From Cryptomeria japonica (Eukaryota; Streptophyta; Pinopsida; Cupressales; Cupressaceae), in contig NC_081414.1 of the NCBI RefSeq assembly GCF_030272615.1, positions 664,452,438 through 664,516,437 of the forward strand: a stretch of DNA of 64,000 nucleotides, in the 5' to 3' direction. Under the pieces are notes generated by a model. It did not search any database. It saw nothing but the letters and a program-made list of their open reading frames with translations, and was not told the DNA's origin. Within the stretch, counting starts at the first letter, position 1; each line of letters starts with the position of its first letter. Below, piece by piece: positions 33,001 through 44,986 of the stretch. A program made the position numbers and the translations under genes.

Positions 33001-33790
33001 ATAAAGCCAATCTATGACATCATCATCCAAAGTTTCTTTGTCAAGTTCACCCCATCTTGTAAAGGTAGTGGGGGGCTGATATTGAATGACTATCTTAGGT
33101 TCCTTTTGCAACAAATGTGGTCTGCCATGTGATTTTGGAGATATTGGTAAATTCCCAATGAGGAATATTTGAGCCATTGAATACTCTCTGCATCCTTGGT
33201 CCTGTATCTTCAATTTTCCTTTGACAGCATCTAACAATTCATTAGGATCCACATAATTATGTGAGTGGGCCTCTCTATTGACTGGGACTTGTTGCTGTGG
33301 GGAATCCATTAGATTAGCACAAAATTGAAATGGATTAGGATCTCCTAGAATTGTTATCTTAGTCCAATTGTAAGGATATTTTAAACATTGATGATAAGTG
33401 GATGGAACTGCTTTCATTGCATGGATCCACGGACGGCCAAGAATCATATTGTAAGGGAGATCAAGGTCTAGGACCTATAGGAAAGTGTTTTCTGTCACTG
33501 GACTGACTCTAATAGGTAATGAAATTATCCCTTTAGATGGGTGCTTAGCATCATCATATGCTTTGATTGTAATTCTTTTGGAAGAATCAATGTCATTTTC
33601 TGTATAACCAAGACCAATGACCACTCTCAAGGTACAGATGTTAAGACCTACTCCGCCATCTATCAAGACTCGTTGGATTTTGCAATTAAGGACAAAGACT
33701 TCAAGATGTAATGGATCATTATGAAGGAGCTTATCAGGTGAAATATCATTATCAGAAAAGGTGACATGTTGGGAGACGACTAAATGTCCA
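33001..33790 (-). pseudogene. Element B aspartic protease
   Basis: Active-site block VLIDGGVGLN (about 33640-33670) and C-terminal block YNMILGRPWIHAMKAVPS (about 33400-33450). A TAG near 33475 falls between them. It would release the mature proteins from the single Gag-Pol chain. Confidence 0.8.
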
Positions 33791-36700
33791 ATTCGGGCTT
33801 GAAACTAGTCAACATCAATGTCTGTCGGTATGGTGGACTTAGTTAAAGCTTTATCGAGGACTGCGCGATGCATAGGGGACATTTTCAACAACTCAAGAAT
33901 TGATATTTGTGCAGGTGTCTTCCCTAGATGATCTAGGAGATTATACTGACTCGTAGGAGTTGATTTGGGAGGAATTGCAGGAGCTCCTTTCAGGACTATT
34001 TTGGATCGACGAGTGGTGACTGCGCAAGAAGGATCTTGTCCCTTTATTCTTATGGTGGAAACATACTCATTTGATGCTTGAAAATAATTGATGACATTGT
34101 TATAACCATTATTTGCATAATTAAGATTTGCTGTTTGGGTAGAGTTTGAAGAAGATGCTTTACCCTTATCATGATCAAGCAAAGGAGTTTTAAAAATTTA
34201 ATGATCAGTGTTAGAGGTTGCATTGGGCGGGTCTACCTCAATTACTCCCTGATCTAACAAGTATTGAATCATATGTTTCAATTGAAAACACAATGCGGTT
34301 TTATGTCCTTTTGACCTATGGTATTCACAATATGCATTATCATTCCACCAATGCGGCTTTACCAACGGTTCTGCCTTGATATCTGGTAATTTGATAAACT
34401 TTGCTTGTATTAATTGTTTCATTACTAACTCAATAGGCTCTCCCAATGGCGTAAACTATCGAGGAGGCCCATCCCTTGATCGGAAAGGTTTTTGTTGCTG
34501 GTTTTGTTGCTGACCTTGTTGTTGATTATATTGTTGAGTATATTGTTGGTATTATGGCTGTTGAGTAACATTGCTTGCTAGTGTTTGATTTTGTTCCATA
34601 GCCAACATATTAGGAGCACTCAATTTCTTTATTGTGAACATGGGTTGATTTACATTCACTGCTCTTGCATCAACAACTCCATCATTAGTGACATTCTTGT
34701 TTTTGTACCAAAATCTATTTTTCTCCCCAGAATTGTTTGTGTTATCATTGTCTTTGTTGAGTTTAATGAGTCCCTTAGCTACAAGAGCAGTTTCAATGTT
34801 CATCCCTTTCTTAATGAGCTTCTCAATGGTAGTAGGACCTTTTAGTTTAAGCTCGTACATCATTTTTGGGACCAAATTTTGAATAAACAAGTTCACTTGT
34901 TGTTCTTCAGGTATATCTAGGGAAGAACGACTATACAAGCTTCGCCATCTTTGCAAGAAAGTCACTAATGGTTCACCTTGCTTTTGCTTAGTGTTGCATA
35001 AATCTGACATGGTCACTTCACTGTCAATGTTGAATGCGAAGTGAGATATAAACTTTTGAGCCAATTCTAACCAAGTCTTTATATTCCCTGGCAAATGCGA
35101 ATACCAATCCATGGCTTGTCCTGTGAGACTTCGTGCGAACAAGCACATTAAATATGTTTTCTCATAACTCACTTCAGTACATGCTACGAAAAATGCTCGA
35201 ATGTGGTCTTTTGGATTGCCATTCCCTTTATATTTCTCAAAATTAGGTGCCTCAAAATGCTTAGGGAAGGAAGGCATGTACAAGCTTTTGTCAAATGGAT
35301 TAGGACATAAATCTTGATCTATGTACAATTTCTTTGTTCCTTTGGTTTCCAATGTGTCGACTTGTTGTTGCAACTTCTCAAGCTGTTGCACAATTGTGTC
35401 AGATTTTGGAGGTTCATCATTGATCCTGGTGGGTACTCTTTGTCGATACATCGTGTTTCGCATTGGCTATTAATGCTCAAAAATTGCTATCTTTGGTGTC
35501 TCCAGCATATAATGTTCTTGGTACAGCTCTTGTTGCAGTGGTTGTGCCATGCCTTGATATTGACCTTGTTGCTGTGCTTCTTGTGGTGGATCCATCATTT
35601 GTAGCCTAGGTTGATATTGCAATTGAGGGTGTTGTTGATATTGCATAGACATCAATTGTGGCTGTGAAGTATGATAACGCGTTTTGCCTAGCACATATGG
35701 AGGCACATGTTGTTGTTGATGTCGACGAATCGGAATTTGCTGACTTTGTGCCAATTGTTGTTGTCTTGATGTAAATCCCATCATTTGCAAAAAACTTTGT
35801 TTGGGAGGTTTTTGTTGTTTCTCCTTGAGATTGTGTATGGCACTTGCATTGACTTGCTGTGTTGTTTGTCCAATCCACTGTGGTGGTTGCAAGTTTGAAT
35901 TAATTTGTAATGGTGTAGAAGACACTGCAACATGTTGTTGAATGCGATATTGTTGTTGTTGTGCATTGCTTGTTTGCACATTCGATTGTGCCTTTTGTTC
36001 ATTACTCAATTGTTGCAACAGTTGTTGTTGGTGCAAACCACTATTTGTAGCTCTTTGTGTTGCCATTATCGAAGGATTTGTAACAATATTTTTCATAATA
36101 GGTACTTGAGTATTTGGCAAATATATTGAACTTAATGGGACATAGGAACTTTGTTGCATTGTGGAATTGTTTTGGACACTGGTAAGATCAGGCATTCTAG
36201 TCGTAAAGCTTTCTTGCATCTTAGATTTTGATCCACTTATAATTATTCAAGGAATCATTTCTTGTTGAGGGACAGCTATCAATATTTGTGTGGCCTTCAT
36301 TTGATCTTGTGTTAAAGGTGTTGTATTAAACAATGGATTGTTTATTGTTTCAAATGGCAACTTTTGAGGAATAGTCACTGTCAACGTTTTTGAAGCACGT
36401 TTACTCATCAAGGTGTGTTGAGGTTCTTGTTGCACATTTTCTTCATTTGGATGTGAAGAGAAACTTAACAACTCACCGCCTGGTTGTTTTTGCACATTAA
36501 TTTGCTCACTTGAGGAGGTCACATTACTCATCATGTTAAGATATTTTTGTGGGAACATCTTAAAGACCTTGTTCAAGAATTTATCCATCTTTTTTTGTCA
36601 ACTTTGGATCTTTAAGGAACATATCAACATCATTGAAAGCATCAGAATCTGATGAAGAATCAGGTAAAATATTTGGATTTATTTCTTGTTGAATGCCTTG

Positions 36701-37027
36701 ATCTGAACCAAATCCTTGTGAAAGAGTTTGTTTGTCATGTAATGTTTGAATTTCATGTTGCATGTTCAGTTGATTCCAGTCGAAAGGTGCATTTTCTCTT
36801 GGTGTTGGTGGAACACTCCCATATCCTGGTTTCATGGGTACAAACACTGGTTCATATAATGGAGGTGGTCCAAGTTGAACCATTCCATATGGTGGTAATG
36901 ATGTGTTTGATGAACCTTCAATGTGTAATGATTGACTAGATTGAAACTATGAGTTTGATATGTTGTCCATGGGTTGATTTATTGGTTCACCCATCTTCTT
37001 AGACTTTGACCTTGTTTCAATAGGCAT
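33791..37027 (-). pseudogene. Element B gag with Gln-rich N-terminal extension
   Basis: Starts at the ATG 37025-37027 (MPIETRSKSKK, matching element A). A one-base slip in an A run near 36591-36597 shifts the frame. A Gln-rich region (about 35480-36219, with QQQLLQQLSNEQ and QQQQYRIQQH) follows, then the gag core (PSFPKHFEAPNFEKYKG, YLMCLFARSLTGQAMDWYSH, FLQRWRSLYSR) at 34552-35463. The zinc knuckle YCEYHRSKGHKTALC is intact near 34300. Element A lacks the Gln-rich part. About nine stops occur. Confidence 0.85.
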
Positions 37028-38309
37028 GTCACTATGCAAATGCAATATTTTTAGGATTTTTTGATTTTAAAAGGATGATGTATGATATGCAACTAAATGT
37101 AAACTAAATAGACGAAAATGCAATCTATGACAAGAATGCAACCTATGTTTTTGTTGTTTTTCAAGATTTTGACAAACTCATGAATGCAATTCTAAAAATG
37201 AGAATCTTAGGAAATTGAAATGATATTTAGACCTCAAAGGACAAAAGGACCAAGTGACAAAAGGAAAAAATGACAATGTCTCCCCTATATGCTTGGATAC
37301 TAAGCTAGGTTTGACCAAAAATGATATTGATGACAAAAAGACAAAAGTTTTATAAGGTCTAGACTTCTTAACAATGACTTAGGGTATCATCCAAAGTTTT
37401 GATTTCTCAAGTATGACAAAACCTAGTTTTTGAGACTACATGCAAGAAAGCAATGATTATGACAATGAATTAGGATATGATATGAAAATGATCTAAGGAT
37501 ATGATATGACAATGCAATGATAAGGATATGCGAAGACCAATGACTTGGAACATGCGAAATGCAACCTATGCAACCTAAATGGAAATCTATCTTGGATATG
37601 ACAATGAAATGCAAACTTAGGGAAAATGATCTTGGACCTAAGTGCAAAATGAGGACGCTTGCAATGAAAAGGACTAAAAGGAAAGAAGATGACAATATGC
37701 CTTAGGACCTAAGTGGGACTGTGCAAAACCTAGCCTAAATTGACATGAATTTTGAAACAAAGACATTCAATGTTTTGACAAGCCATGTTCAAATGTTGGA
37801 TGAATACTTGGACAAATTTGGACCTTTGTTTGGATTATGTTCTGAGTTGAATGTTGTTGGTTTTGAAAATCCAAGTTGATTATGAGCACTTTTTTGAAAG
37901 TTTGTTTTTAATTTATCCTTTGACAATCACGGAAAACAAAATGTTTGTTTGAATTTGACTCAAGACAATCAAGCACATTTACAACAAATCCTATGGTTGG
38001 CAAGGGCAATATCTGTTGAATCCTCCAACGAAATACAACACTTAGCCGGATAGCTAGACGCTTGGTAGCACTAGCTCCCCCTTACAGTGCACTCACTTGT
38101 CGGGCATACCAAGCTTCGAGTTCAAGGGGCATCACTTCCCAAGAACTTGATATCTCTAACTAAGGAGTACATGAGAGGTGTCTTCGGCATGCACATATCA
38201 CAATGCCTGAGCCAACAGATAGAAGGTTTGTGGTCTCTACAAACAAAAGGTTCTAGTTAAGGCATCCATTCGGGTGGGTATTGATCCGGCGAATAAATCA
38301 TCGCAATAC

Positions 38310-38460
38310 CATTCCAGCACCCGTTGTCTACAACTTTCATTGCATCCACAGTTATTTAGAGTGGTTCGGAAGAGCTTGGCTTCAGCCTGTCACCACTTAG
38401 GGTCGTTCCCTCTCACCAATGCCTGTGCAAAGTGCCAGGCAAATCAGGAGGCAGGCCCAA
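38310..38460 (-). promoter_or_regulatory. Conserved leader block, copy B
   Basis: CTTGGCTTCAGCC, then CCACTTAGGGTCGTTCCC and CTCACC, aligns with 12025-12084 in element A; GGAGGCAGGCC follows in both. Upstream words CAGCACCCGTTG and TGGTTCGGA also have counterparts there. A packaging role is inference. Confidence 0.4.
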
Positions 38461-38763
38461 TTCTAAGGGTTAAAACATGCAAACAAACTAAAAGCAAACA
38501 AAGCATGCATGGTGTTCATTAACCTTTAAGAAACTAAATGTGCAACTACTCTAAAAATCACATGCAAGATGTTTTCAATAAAAGTCTTTGACCACATCCT
38601 GCATAAGATTTGTTAGTAGTTTCATTTTTTTGTCTTTGTCACACGTAACACCAAAGTGCTGCACAGAGAATCAGTACCAAAGAAAAGTAGAATATAAGAA
38701 CAGAATGAAAACAAAGTAATTTGCAAGGTAAAACATTGATTTCACCTCTGTTTCTAGCCTTAC

Positions 38764-38880
38764 ACAGGTGCAGAATGTCTCAACACAGGCGTAGAATGCT
38801 TTGACATAGGTGCAGAATGCTTTGACACAAGCGCAAAATGCTTTGACACAAGCGCAAAATGCCTTGACACAGGCACAGGT
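38764..38880 (-). repeat. 21-bp minisatellite in element B leader
   Basis: About six units of TTTGACACAAGCGCAAAATG plus C, with changes. The same word occurs inverted in the antisense PMD intron (24463-24485). Confidence 0.8.
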
Positions 38881-39011
38881 CTCCTTAAAATAGGCATAGA
38901 TCCCTCCTACATAGGTGTAGAAGTGTCCAGAAAGCTCTGGGTCGCCCTATTTCTTGAGTTTTTCATCTGCAAATCAACTAAAAAGGCACTCAAAACATGG
39001 TTAAGGGGTTA

Positions 39012-39030
39012 GTTCACATCGGGTTCACCA
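39012..39030 (-). other. Element B primer-binding site
   Basis: Minus strand TGGTGAACCCGATGTGAAC, five bases from the LTR. The tRNA is not assigned; it shares TGGTGAACCCGA with element F. Confidence 0.75.
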
Positions 39031-39357
39031 ATTAATGTAGATAGGAATTTGGAAATCATCAAAGCAAATAGGAATTTAGCTAGCTCAATCACAAAAACTA
39101 GATTGCATTGATAAGAAATCCTAAAAACATTCAATAGAGATATTGAAAATAAGACATTCAAACCAAATACAAACCATTACAAACATGAATGTCTCCTCCA
39201 GAATTCTCCATTGTCCTTCTTTCTCCTTCAAATTAGTGTGTTTGTGGATCTCACCTACAAGTGCATAAGCATAATATGAAAGCAAGATTGACAAGACAAC
39301 ATAAGCATACTAGAAGCATGATTGATTCAGGATCCTTGATTGAAGAAATTCATCCAA

Positions 39358-39363
39358 TTTATA
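39358..39363 (-). promoter_or_regulatory. TATA box of element B 5' LTR
   Basis: Minus-strand GTCTATAAATTGG, preserved in the 3' LTR (22524-22529) and similar to element A. It would drive the genomic gag-pol RNA. Confidence 0.5.
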
Positions 39364-40034
39364 GACAAATTGGAGAGATGACAAGATTAGCATGAAAAGA
39401 TTTGAAAGGAAATTTCAAATCAATGGCAAATATGACAAATTATGACAAAATTGACAATTTCAATGCAAGATTGATTGATTGACAATTATGACAAAATTGA
39501 CAAGATTACTATGCAAAATTGATTGATTGGCAAATTATGACAAAATTGACAAGATTGCCATGTCATTCCCATGAAATTAGGGGAAATATTAGAAAAATAG
39601 GAGAAATAGAAAATTAGGTTTAAAAAATGATGAATTGGAAATTAGGAAATTAGAAATTGATGAAAATTAGGTAAATTAATTAATAATTTTTCATTCATTA
39701 ATCAATTCACAAAAAGAGGGGGAATTGATTAACCAATTAAATAAATATTTAATTGTGACAAGAAGACTTAGGATAAATAAATAAATAATTTAACCTAGAG
39801 GGAAAATGACAAACAAGATTAAATGAACAAATCATAGAACCCTAGAAGATGAATTAGAAATGCAAAGACAACAATTAGGTCTTGACAAAAGATAATTGAT
39901 GTAGGTTCGATCATGATTTTGATTGACAAAGGACCAATGCTGATAAATGATTGAGATTGATTGATAAAGAGATCAAATTGATAGGTGCCAATTGACGAGG
40001 AACAATGACTGACACGATTGAAAAGGACAACGAT

Positions 40035-40300
40035 CAATGACGAATCGATCGAAAAATGACAAGATTGACAAGAGGACAAGGATCAATGATGAATCGATCA
40101 CAAGATGACAAGATTGACAAGAATGAGGATCGATGACGAATCGATCGCAAGATGACAAGATTGACAAGAGTGAGAATCGATGATGAATCGATTGCAAGAT
40201 GACAAGATTGATGAGAATGAGGATCGATGATGAATCGATCGCAAGATGACAAGATTGATGACAAATTGATCGAAAAATGAAAAGATTGACAAGAGGACAA
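40035..40300 (-). repeat. 47-bp tandem array in element B 5' LTR (U3)
   Basis: Same unit as 23190-23590 with fewer copies. Confidence 0.85.
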
Positions 40301-40624
40301 AACCCTAATTCTATCATCGATTAGGATTGATGATGTCCAAAATGAAATCGAATTGACGATGTCAAAATATGCCAAATGAGCACGCACATTGATGCGACAG
40401 GATAAGATCGACCAAAATCATGACTGAAGATTATTATCGACAAGACCAAATTTGAAAGCAAGACAAATGAAGAATGCAGAAAAAGGACTCGATGCTCGCA
40501 AATGATAAAGACCAAGTGTGCAACATAGAAGAAATGTTAATGCGGTGCAAGAACCCTAAAATAAGGCAATGCGCAAATGTTAAAGTATGACTCCATAAGC
40601 GTTGACCATTTTTAGATGTCTACA

Positions 40625-40629
40625 TTAAC
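40625..40629. repeat. Element B target-site duplication, right copy
   Basis: TTAAC directly after TCTACA, identical to 22198-22202. Confidence 0.9.
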
Positions 40630-40927
40630 TGATTAATTTTCTCACTTAAGCCAACATAGGGGGGATTTTCCTGCTTCAAATTTGAGATAGGAGAGGGAGA
40701 GGGGTCCATGATAGATCCCCATTAAGGGGGACCAAGGTGCCACACCCTGGTCCTAACCTAATTTGGGGTAGGATCAAGGTGTAGGCAGAGTGCAACACTG
40801 AGTTGCAAGGTTCTTTTTATGTGCATGAGCATATTCAGGTCTTCGATCAGGCCGAGGGGAACAAGCATTAAGGCGAAGACCCAAATGCAGTAAAAAAATA
40901 TGAGGGGTACAATTTTAAGATGTTACA
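40630..40927 (-). repeat. Element F 5' LTR, right part (U3)
   Basis: Continues element F beyond element B. It ends AATTTTAAGATGTTACA, like the outer ends of the other LTRs. No gene. The assignment rests on the end motif and the insertion context. Confidence 0.4.
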
Positions 40928-41778
40928 ATTATAATGTTTAAATCTAGCTTTGTGTGAAATTATATCAATTCTAGGTCATCCTAAAGGTGATTTCAATTAT
41001 GAAATCCCTATATAAGGCATTCTTTTGAACTCATTCTCATATAAGCAATCAATCTCTCCAAGCAATCATGTATTCTTGCATTTTTGAAGCATTATCAAGC
41101 ATTTCTAGAGATCTTCAAGGTTGCATTTCCTTCATTCAACCATCGTGGAGTAAATTGCAACATTCATATGCAAGCATGTGTGTGTTATTAGGGTTTTGTC
41201 ATGTTCATGCCATTTCATACAACATATGTGATTACATTCAAGAAGAAAAGCATCATTATTAGTCATTACAAATTTGAGGTATATCTTTCCATTATTTATT
41301 TTAGTATTTACAATATTCCAATCAATGTCAATTCCTAAATCGGGGTTTGACTTAGATCTTCAAAATCAACATTAATTGCACAGACAAATCAACCCCTTTT
41401 GGTGTGCCAAAAGTTAGGAGGACCAGGGTGAATTTTTCTCTGGTACTGATATTTTTAGAGCTTTTTCGGGGATCAAGGTCAAATCTACTTATATTTCTCA
41501 AATATAGGTGCATGCCTCAATCCGATGACAGTAGCTCATTGTTTTTCGTGCTTTTACCTTCATTTTCAACACTTTATCATAACTTCAGCAATGAATTGAG
41601 TCATATGGATTGAGTCTTGTATGATGAGGAATGTTGGGAAGGAATCTACCTTGAGCATATCTTCTTCATCTATGCATGTAGATTCATGAAAATTACTTTA
41701 AACAAACTGAGTAATCAAAAATAACTATACTGAAAGCTAAAAATTAATATAACCATAATAGGTTCTTAATTTGATACC
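40928..41778 (+). other. LTR-like sequence without gene
   Basis: A plus-strand TATA box (CCCTATATAAGGC, 41009-41015) is followed by transcript-leader-like sequence and GGGGTTTGACTTAG words similar to segment G (19040). It may be another plus-oriented LTR and leader remnant. No coding sequence is convincing. Confidence 0.35.
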
Positions 41779-41797
41779 ATCCCCGACAATGATGCCA
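41779..41797 (-). other. Primer-binding-site-like sequence of a further Gypsy remnant (I)
   Basis: Minus strand TTGGCATCATTGTCGGGGA is close to the TGGCGCCGTTGCCGGGGA site common in plant Gypsy elements. A TGTTTTCTTCGCC LTR-like start follows at 41802. Confidence 0.45.
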
Positions 41798-41801
41798 AAA
41801 A

Positions 41802-42990
41802 TGTTTTCTTCGCCAATAGGGACAATAAATATAGCTAAAGTCTCAACCCAAACTTTGGACATTTTCTCTATGAATTATTATCTCCATAATTGAAGTTCAT
41901 TTGTTTATCAACCCAGGGACATATTACTTGAAATGGGTCTGCAGTATATATGCACTAAGTTCCTGCGATAGTTATTCTGCATTACTACAACAACTAAACC
42001 TATTTGAAATAAGGAAGCAATAATTATAACAACCGAATGGATACATGAAAACTTTGCATTAACATAAAACCCAATTAAATAATTTTTAACTAAGTCCAAA
42101 GCTGACAAACAAGTATTACTATGTTTTCTTTGGCTGCAGGAATAGTCACAGGATCTGTTTCTAGTGGCTGCAGGAACAGTTAATTTCGAGAACGCCTACT
42201 ATAACATAAATGGAAACTAAGTTTAATAAATGCATAAGAATACTCACCAAGTGGGCTCCCTTGGATGAGTGTATACAGGCTTCCAAAGATAACTCTAAAT
42301 ACTTAGAATAGCATCACTTTATTCATTATTTTTCAAAGGTCGATACAACATAGAATGAAAGAAAGCTAAAAATGCTCTGCAACTTTCTTTCTAAATCTTA
42401 TGTCTCTCTATTCTCTCTCTAACCTCTGAGAAGAGGCACATACTCTTATTTAAAATAAAAATACAACAACTTCCTACAATCTAGGTCACGCCAATGAAAT
42501 GAGGCGGAGAACATTTATGACAAAGAACAGATGGAGTTAAGCCACTGAAAACGTGGATCTTTAGTAAACCACAACCAAGAATATAGCATGGTGGTATTAC
42601 AAGATTGATGTTTACTGAAGACATACACAAATGATTCTTGTGCGCCCTGCTATTCCTTTTCCGCTCCTTACACCAATTATTCTCTTTGTTGTTTTGAACT
42701 TTTAACTACCCTTTGAATATCTCTAATTGCCTTCATGATGTGACACAATAACCACCATTGCAACATCTTATTTATTCCTGTAATTAAAAAGATAGAAGAT
42801 ACAAGCACACAAATATATCTATTTTAATTAACCAAAACACATATATTTTACACATGATATCTCCTATGATAATCCGCTTGACAATGGGAATAATTGGTCA
42901 AGACAAAATAGGATTTAATGGGTTTAGTTAACATCTGGAATGCATATAGTCAAACTCTTATACATCATTACTATCCCATTATACGAATAA
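41802..42990 (-). repeat. Probable LTR of remnant I, right limit unknown
   Basis: Starts beside the primer-site-like sequence. Minus-strand TATTTTAAATAAGAGTATG near 42440 may be its TATA region. No coding sequence. I could not find the other end or a partner LTR. Confidence 0.3.
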
Positions 42991-43099
42991 AAACATGGTA
43001 AAAAATTATGAGTTTTAAGAATAAAAGGATCTAATATCTCAGCTCATCATGTCCCCAACTTAGTGTCTTGTTGATCCTCTAGGAAGAGGAAAATTTCTC

Positions 43100-44640
43100 A
43101 TTCAAGCACTGACTCGCAAGTCACCAATAGTTCCCTATCCTATCCCTCCTATAGCCAAATTCCAATTAAACCCCTTCATTTTTTCCAGTCTGGCCCATCT
43201 TGTTTCTTTGTGGCCTCCTCATATGGTTTGTTTGCAACCCTACATCCTATTAATGGCCACATAAGGATAGGTGACTGAATATGAAGGGTAGCCAGTTATT
43301 GCTCTTCGCCCTACCCAAATGGATGTACTTAGGAGCTCTTTGTATAACTACATAAAAATTAGGTAGTGAATGAGGTTCACCCTATTTTAGCTCTTCTGGA
43401 AGATTATTCCAACACTAAACCAGGCATTCAATTGCATCTGAATTTTCATTTTTAATCAAGTGTTCATATTCATGTAATTTTTCCTCTCTTATTGGTAACA
43501 CCTATCTCCTTACATAAGGTCTTGCTAACAATTTTTGCCAATCATAATAAAGAAGCCACAGATTCTTGGCTTCAGATCTGAGTGGTAATGGATAATCAAA
43601 TTCCAAATTTCTATATGTTTTAGCCTGAATCCCCATACTAATTTCATTTTTCATCCATGACATTAATACTTTTATGTGAATATCACCAATGTATAATAAG
43701 GGATTCCACTCATTGTCATAAGTCACATCATAGTTATGCAAATAAAATTCACATAAAAAACTCTTAATAGCTTAAAGCTTAAATACTGCTCTTTTAGATG
43801 TAAAGCATAAACCCTTGGAGGAGCCCTACATTGTATCAACTCAGGAACCATACTGGCAATTGTGTCAACTTTATCTTTCAATTCTACAATCCAATTATCC
43901 CTCTTTTCAATTTCTTTCTGTTGCTTATCAATAATTCCATGTAACCTAGCCCTTTCTATCTCCCACTGCTTGTAAAATGTAATTGCAATAGACAAACTAG
44001 TGAGAGATGAAGGAGGTCTATTAGCTATTACCTGAGGGCATGAGATTTCTTCAACAGGTTCTCTGAACTATTCTGCTACATGTGCCAGATTTGAAAGTCT
44101 GTCAGCTCCATGTTGTTCTTGTCATTTAATCTCTCTTTGACTCTCATGCCCTTCTTCTGTTGTTTCTATGAAAATGACTTCCACTGCATCCCCTGCTGCT
44201 TGAATTTTCTGTTTACTCCACTGAGTCCTTCTTGCATACATTTTTGGAGTGGCTACAGGAACAATTTATGCAAGAGGTGTTGCTATAGGAGAATTTTCTT
44301 TTAGCCTACGCTTTTTAGCTGCAGGAGAAACCTGCGATGCTTGAGACTGCACTATGGTTTCTCCCTTTGTGTCAACTGTCTCTACTTCTTTCCCTTTTCT
44401 TTTAAAAGATACCACTCCACTTTGAAAATGAGTGGAGGGTTGCTCAATATTTGTTTCAATCATGATTTCTTCTACAATAGTCAAAGATTCATTGGCAAAA
44501 GGAGGTTCATTCCCTGTAGAAACCCTAGGAGATGAGGGCTCTCTAATATCCTCCTCTTGGGTTGCTAATTCTTCTGCAACTGGAGCATTTTCCTCCCTAA
44601 ATTGTAGTATATCTTCGAATACCCCCTGTTTACGATGAAA
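43100..44640 (-). pseudogene. Gene J: unrecognised coiled-coil, Lys-rich protein
   Basis: From about 44640 to 43760 one minus-strand frame holds EEDIREPSSPRVSTGNEPPF, SGVVSFKRKGKEVETVDTKG, AAKKRRLKENSPIATP (nuclear-signal-like) and ERARLHGIIDKQQKEIEKRD, a coiled coil. Near 43750 it shifts to a second frame: EWNPLLYIGDIHIKVLMSWM, LWLLYYDWQKLLARPYVRR, then EEKLHEYEHLIKNENSDA. That shift may be a frameshift or an intron. Stops are mostly TAG and TGA. The 5' end may be cut by the element D LTR; AAACAG before GGGGTATTC could be a splice acceptor. I do not recognise the family; it may be another element's extra ORF. Confidence 0.45.
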
Positions 44641-44979
44641 TGGATAACAACAATAACGATATTGGAAGACTAAATGAATTCAACCACAAAAACCCTAGCC
44701 TAACAATAACAAAGATCAACCATAACATATGAAGATTACCTAAGACAATGCAAATCAAATGAAATCACAAAGATTATACCATCACATGTCCAATAGGGTC
44801 TGAATCTCCATTCTTCCTATCTTCATTGATCTTGTTTGATATATTTGCTCTCAGATTTTATGTGCACAAGAGCTCAACAAAGAGCGAAATGTGGTTGTAA
44901 GTAGGATCGCATATGAAAAGTGTAGTGTAGTCAAGTAGTCGGGTAGTTAGTTAGGGTTGATAATGAAGGAAGCATCTCC

Positions 44980-44986
44980 TTATATA
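44980..44986 (-). promoter_or_regulatory. TATA box of element D LTR
   Basis: Minus-strand CTATATAAGG. It could also drive gene J, which reads away from it on the same strand. Confidence 0.45.

Larger units (their letters stand above)
37028..39011 (-). other. Element B 5' leader
   Basis: No gene seen. It contains a block shared with element A (about 38310-38460) and a 21-bp minisatellite (38764-38880). The segment 37200-37700 is rich in TATGACAATG-like words. Confidence 0.55.
22203..40624 (-). mobile_element. Element B: complete Tat-lineage Ty3/Gypsy retrotransposon, 18.4 kb
   Basis: All structural parts are present: LTRs at 22203-23916 and 39036-40624 with TGTAGA/TCTACA ends, a 5-bp target-site duplication TTAAC, a primer-binding site, a polypurine tract, and gag-protease-RT-RNase H-aRNH-integrase on the minus strand. 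An antisense spliced PMD-type gene lies between integrase and the 3' LTR. In the first 330 bases the LTRs differ at about eight positions by eye, mostly transitions; the length difference is mainly repeat copy number. From 36588 to 28801 a single frame is kept, with 18 stops and no frameshift. The element is recent relative to its neighbours but not active. Confidence 0.95.
39036..40624 (-). repeat. Element B 5' LTR
   Basis: 1589 bp, same ends as the 3' LTR. TATA box (minus) at 39358-39363 within CTATAAATTGG. The 47-bp array (about 40035-40300) has about six copies against nine in the other LTR, which explains most of the 125-bp length difference. Confidence 0.95.
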
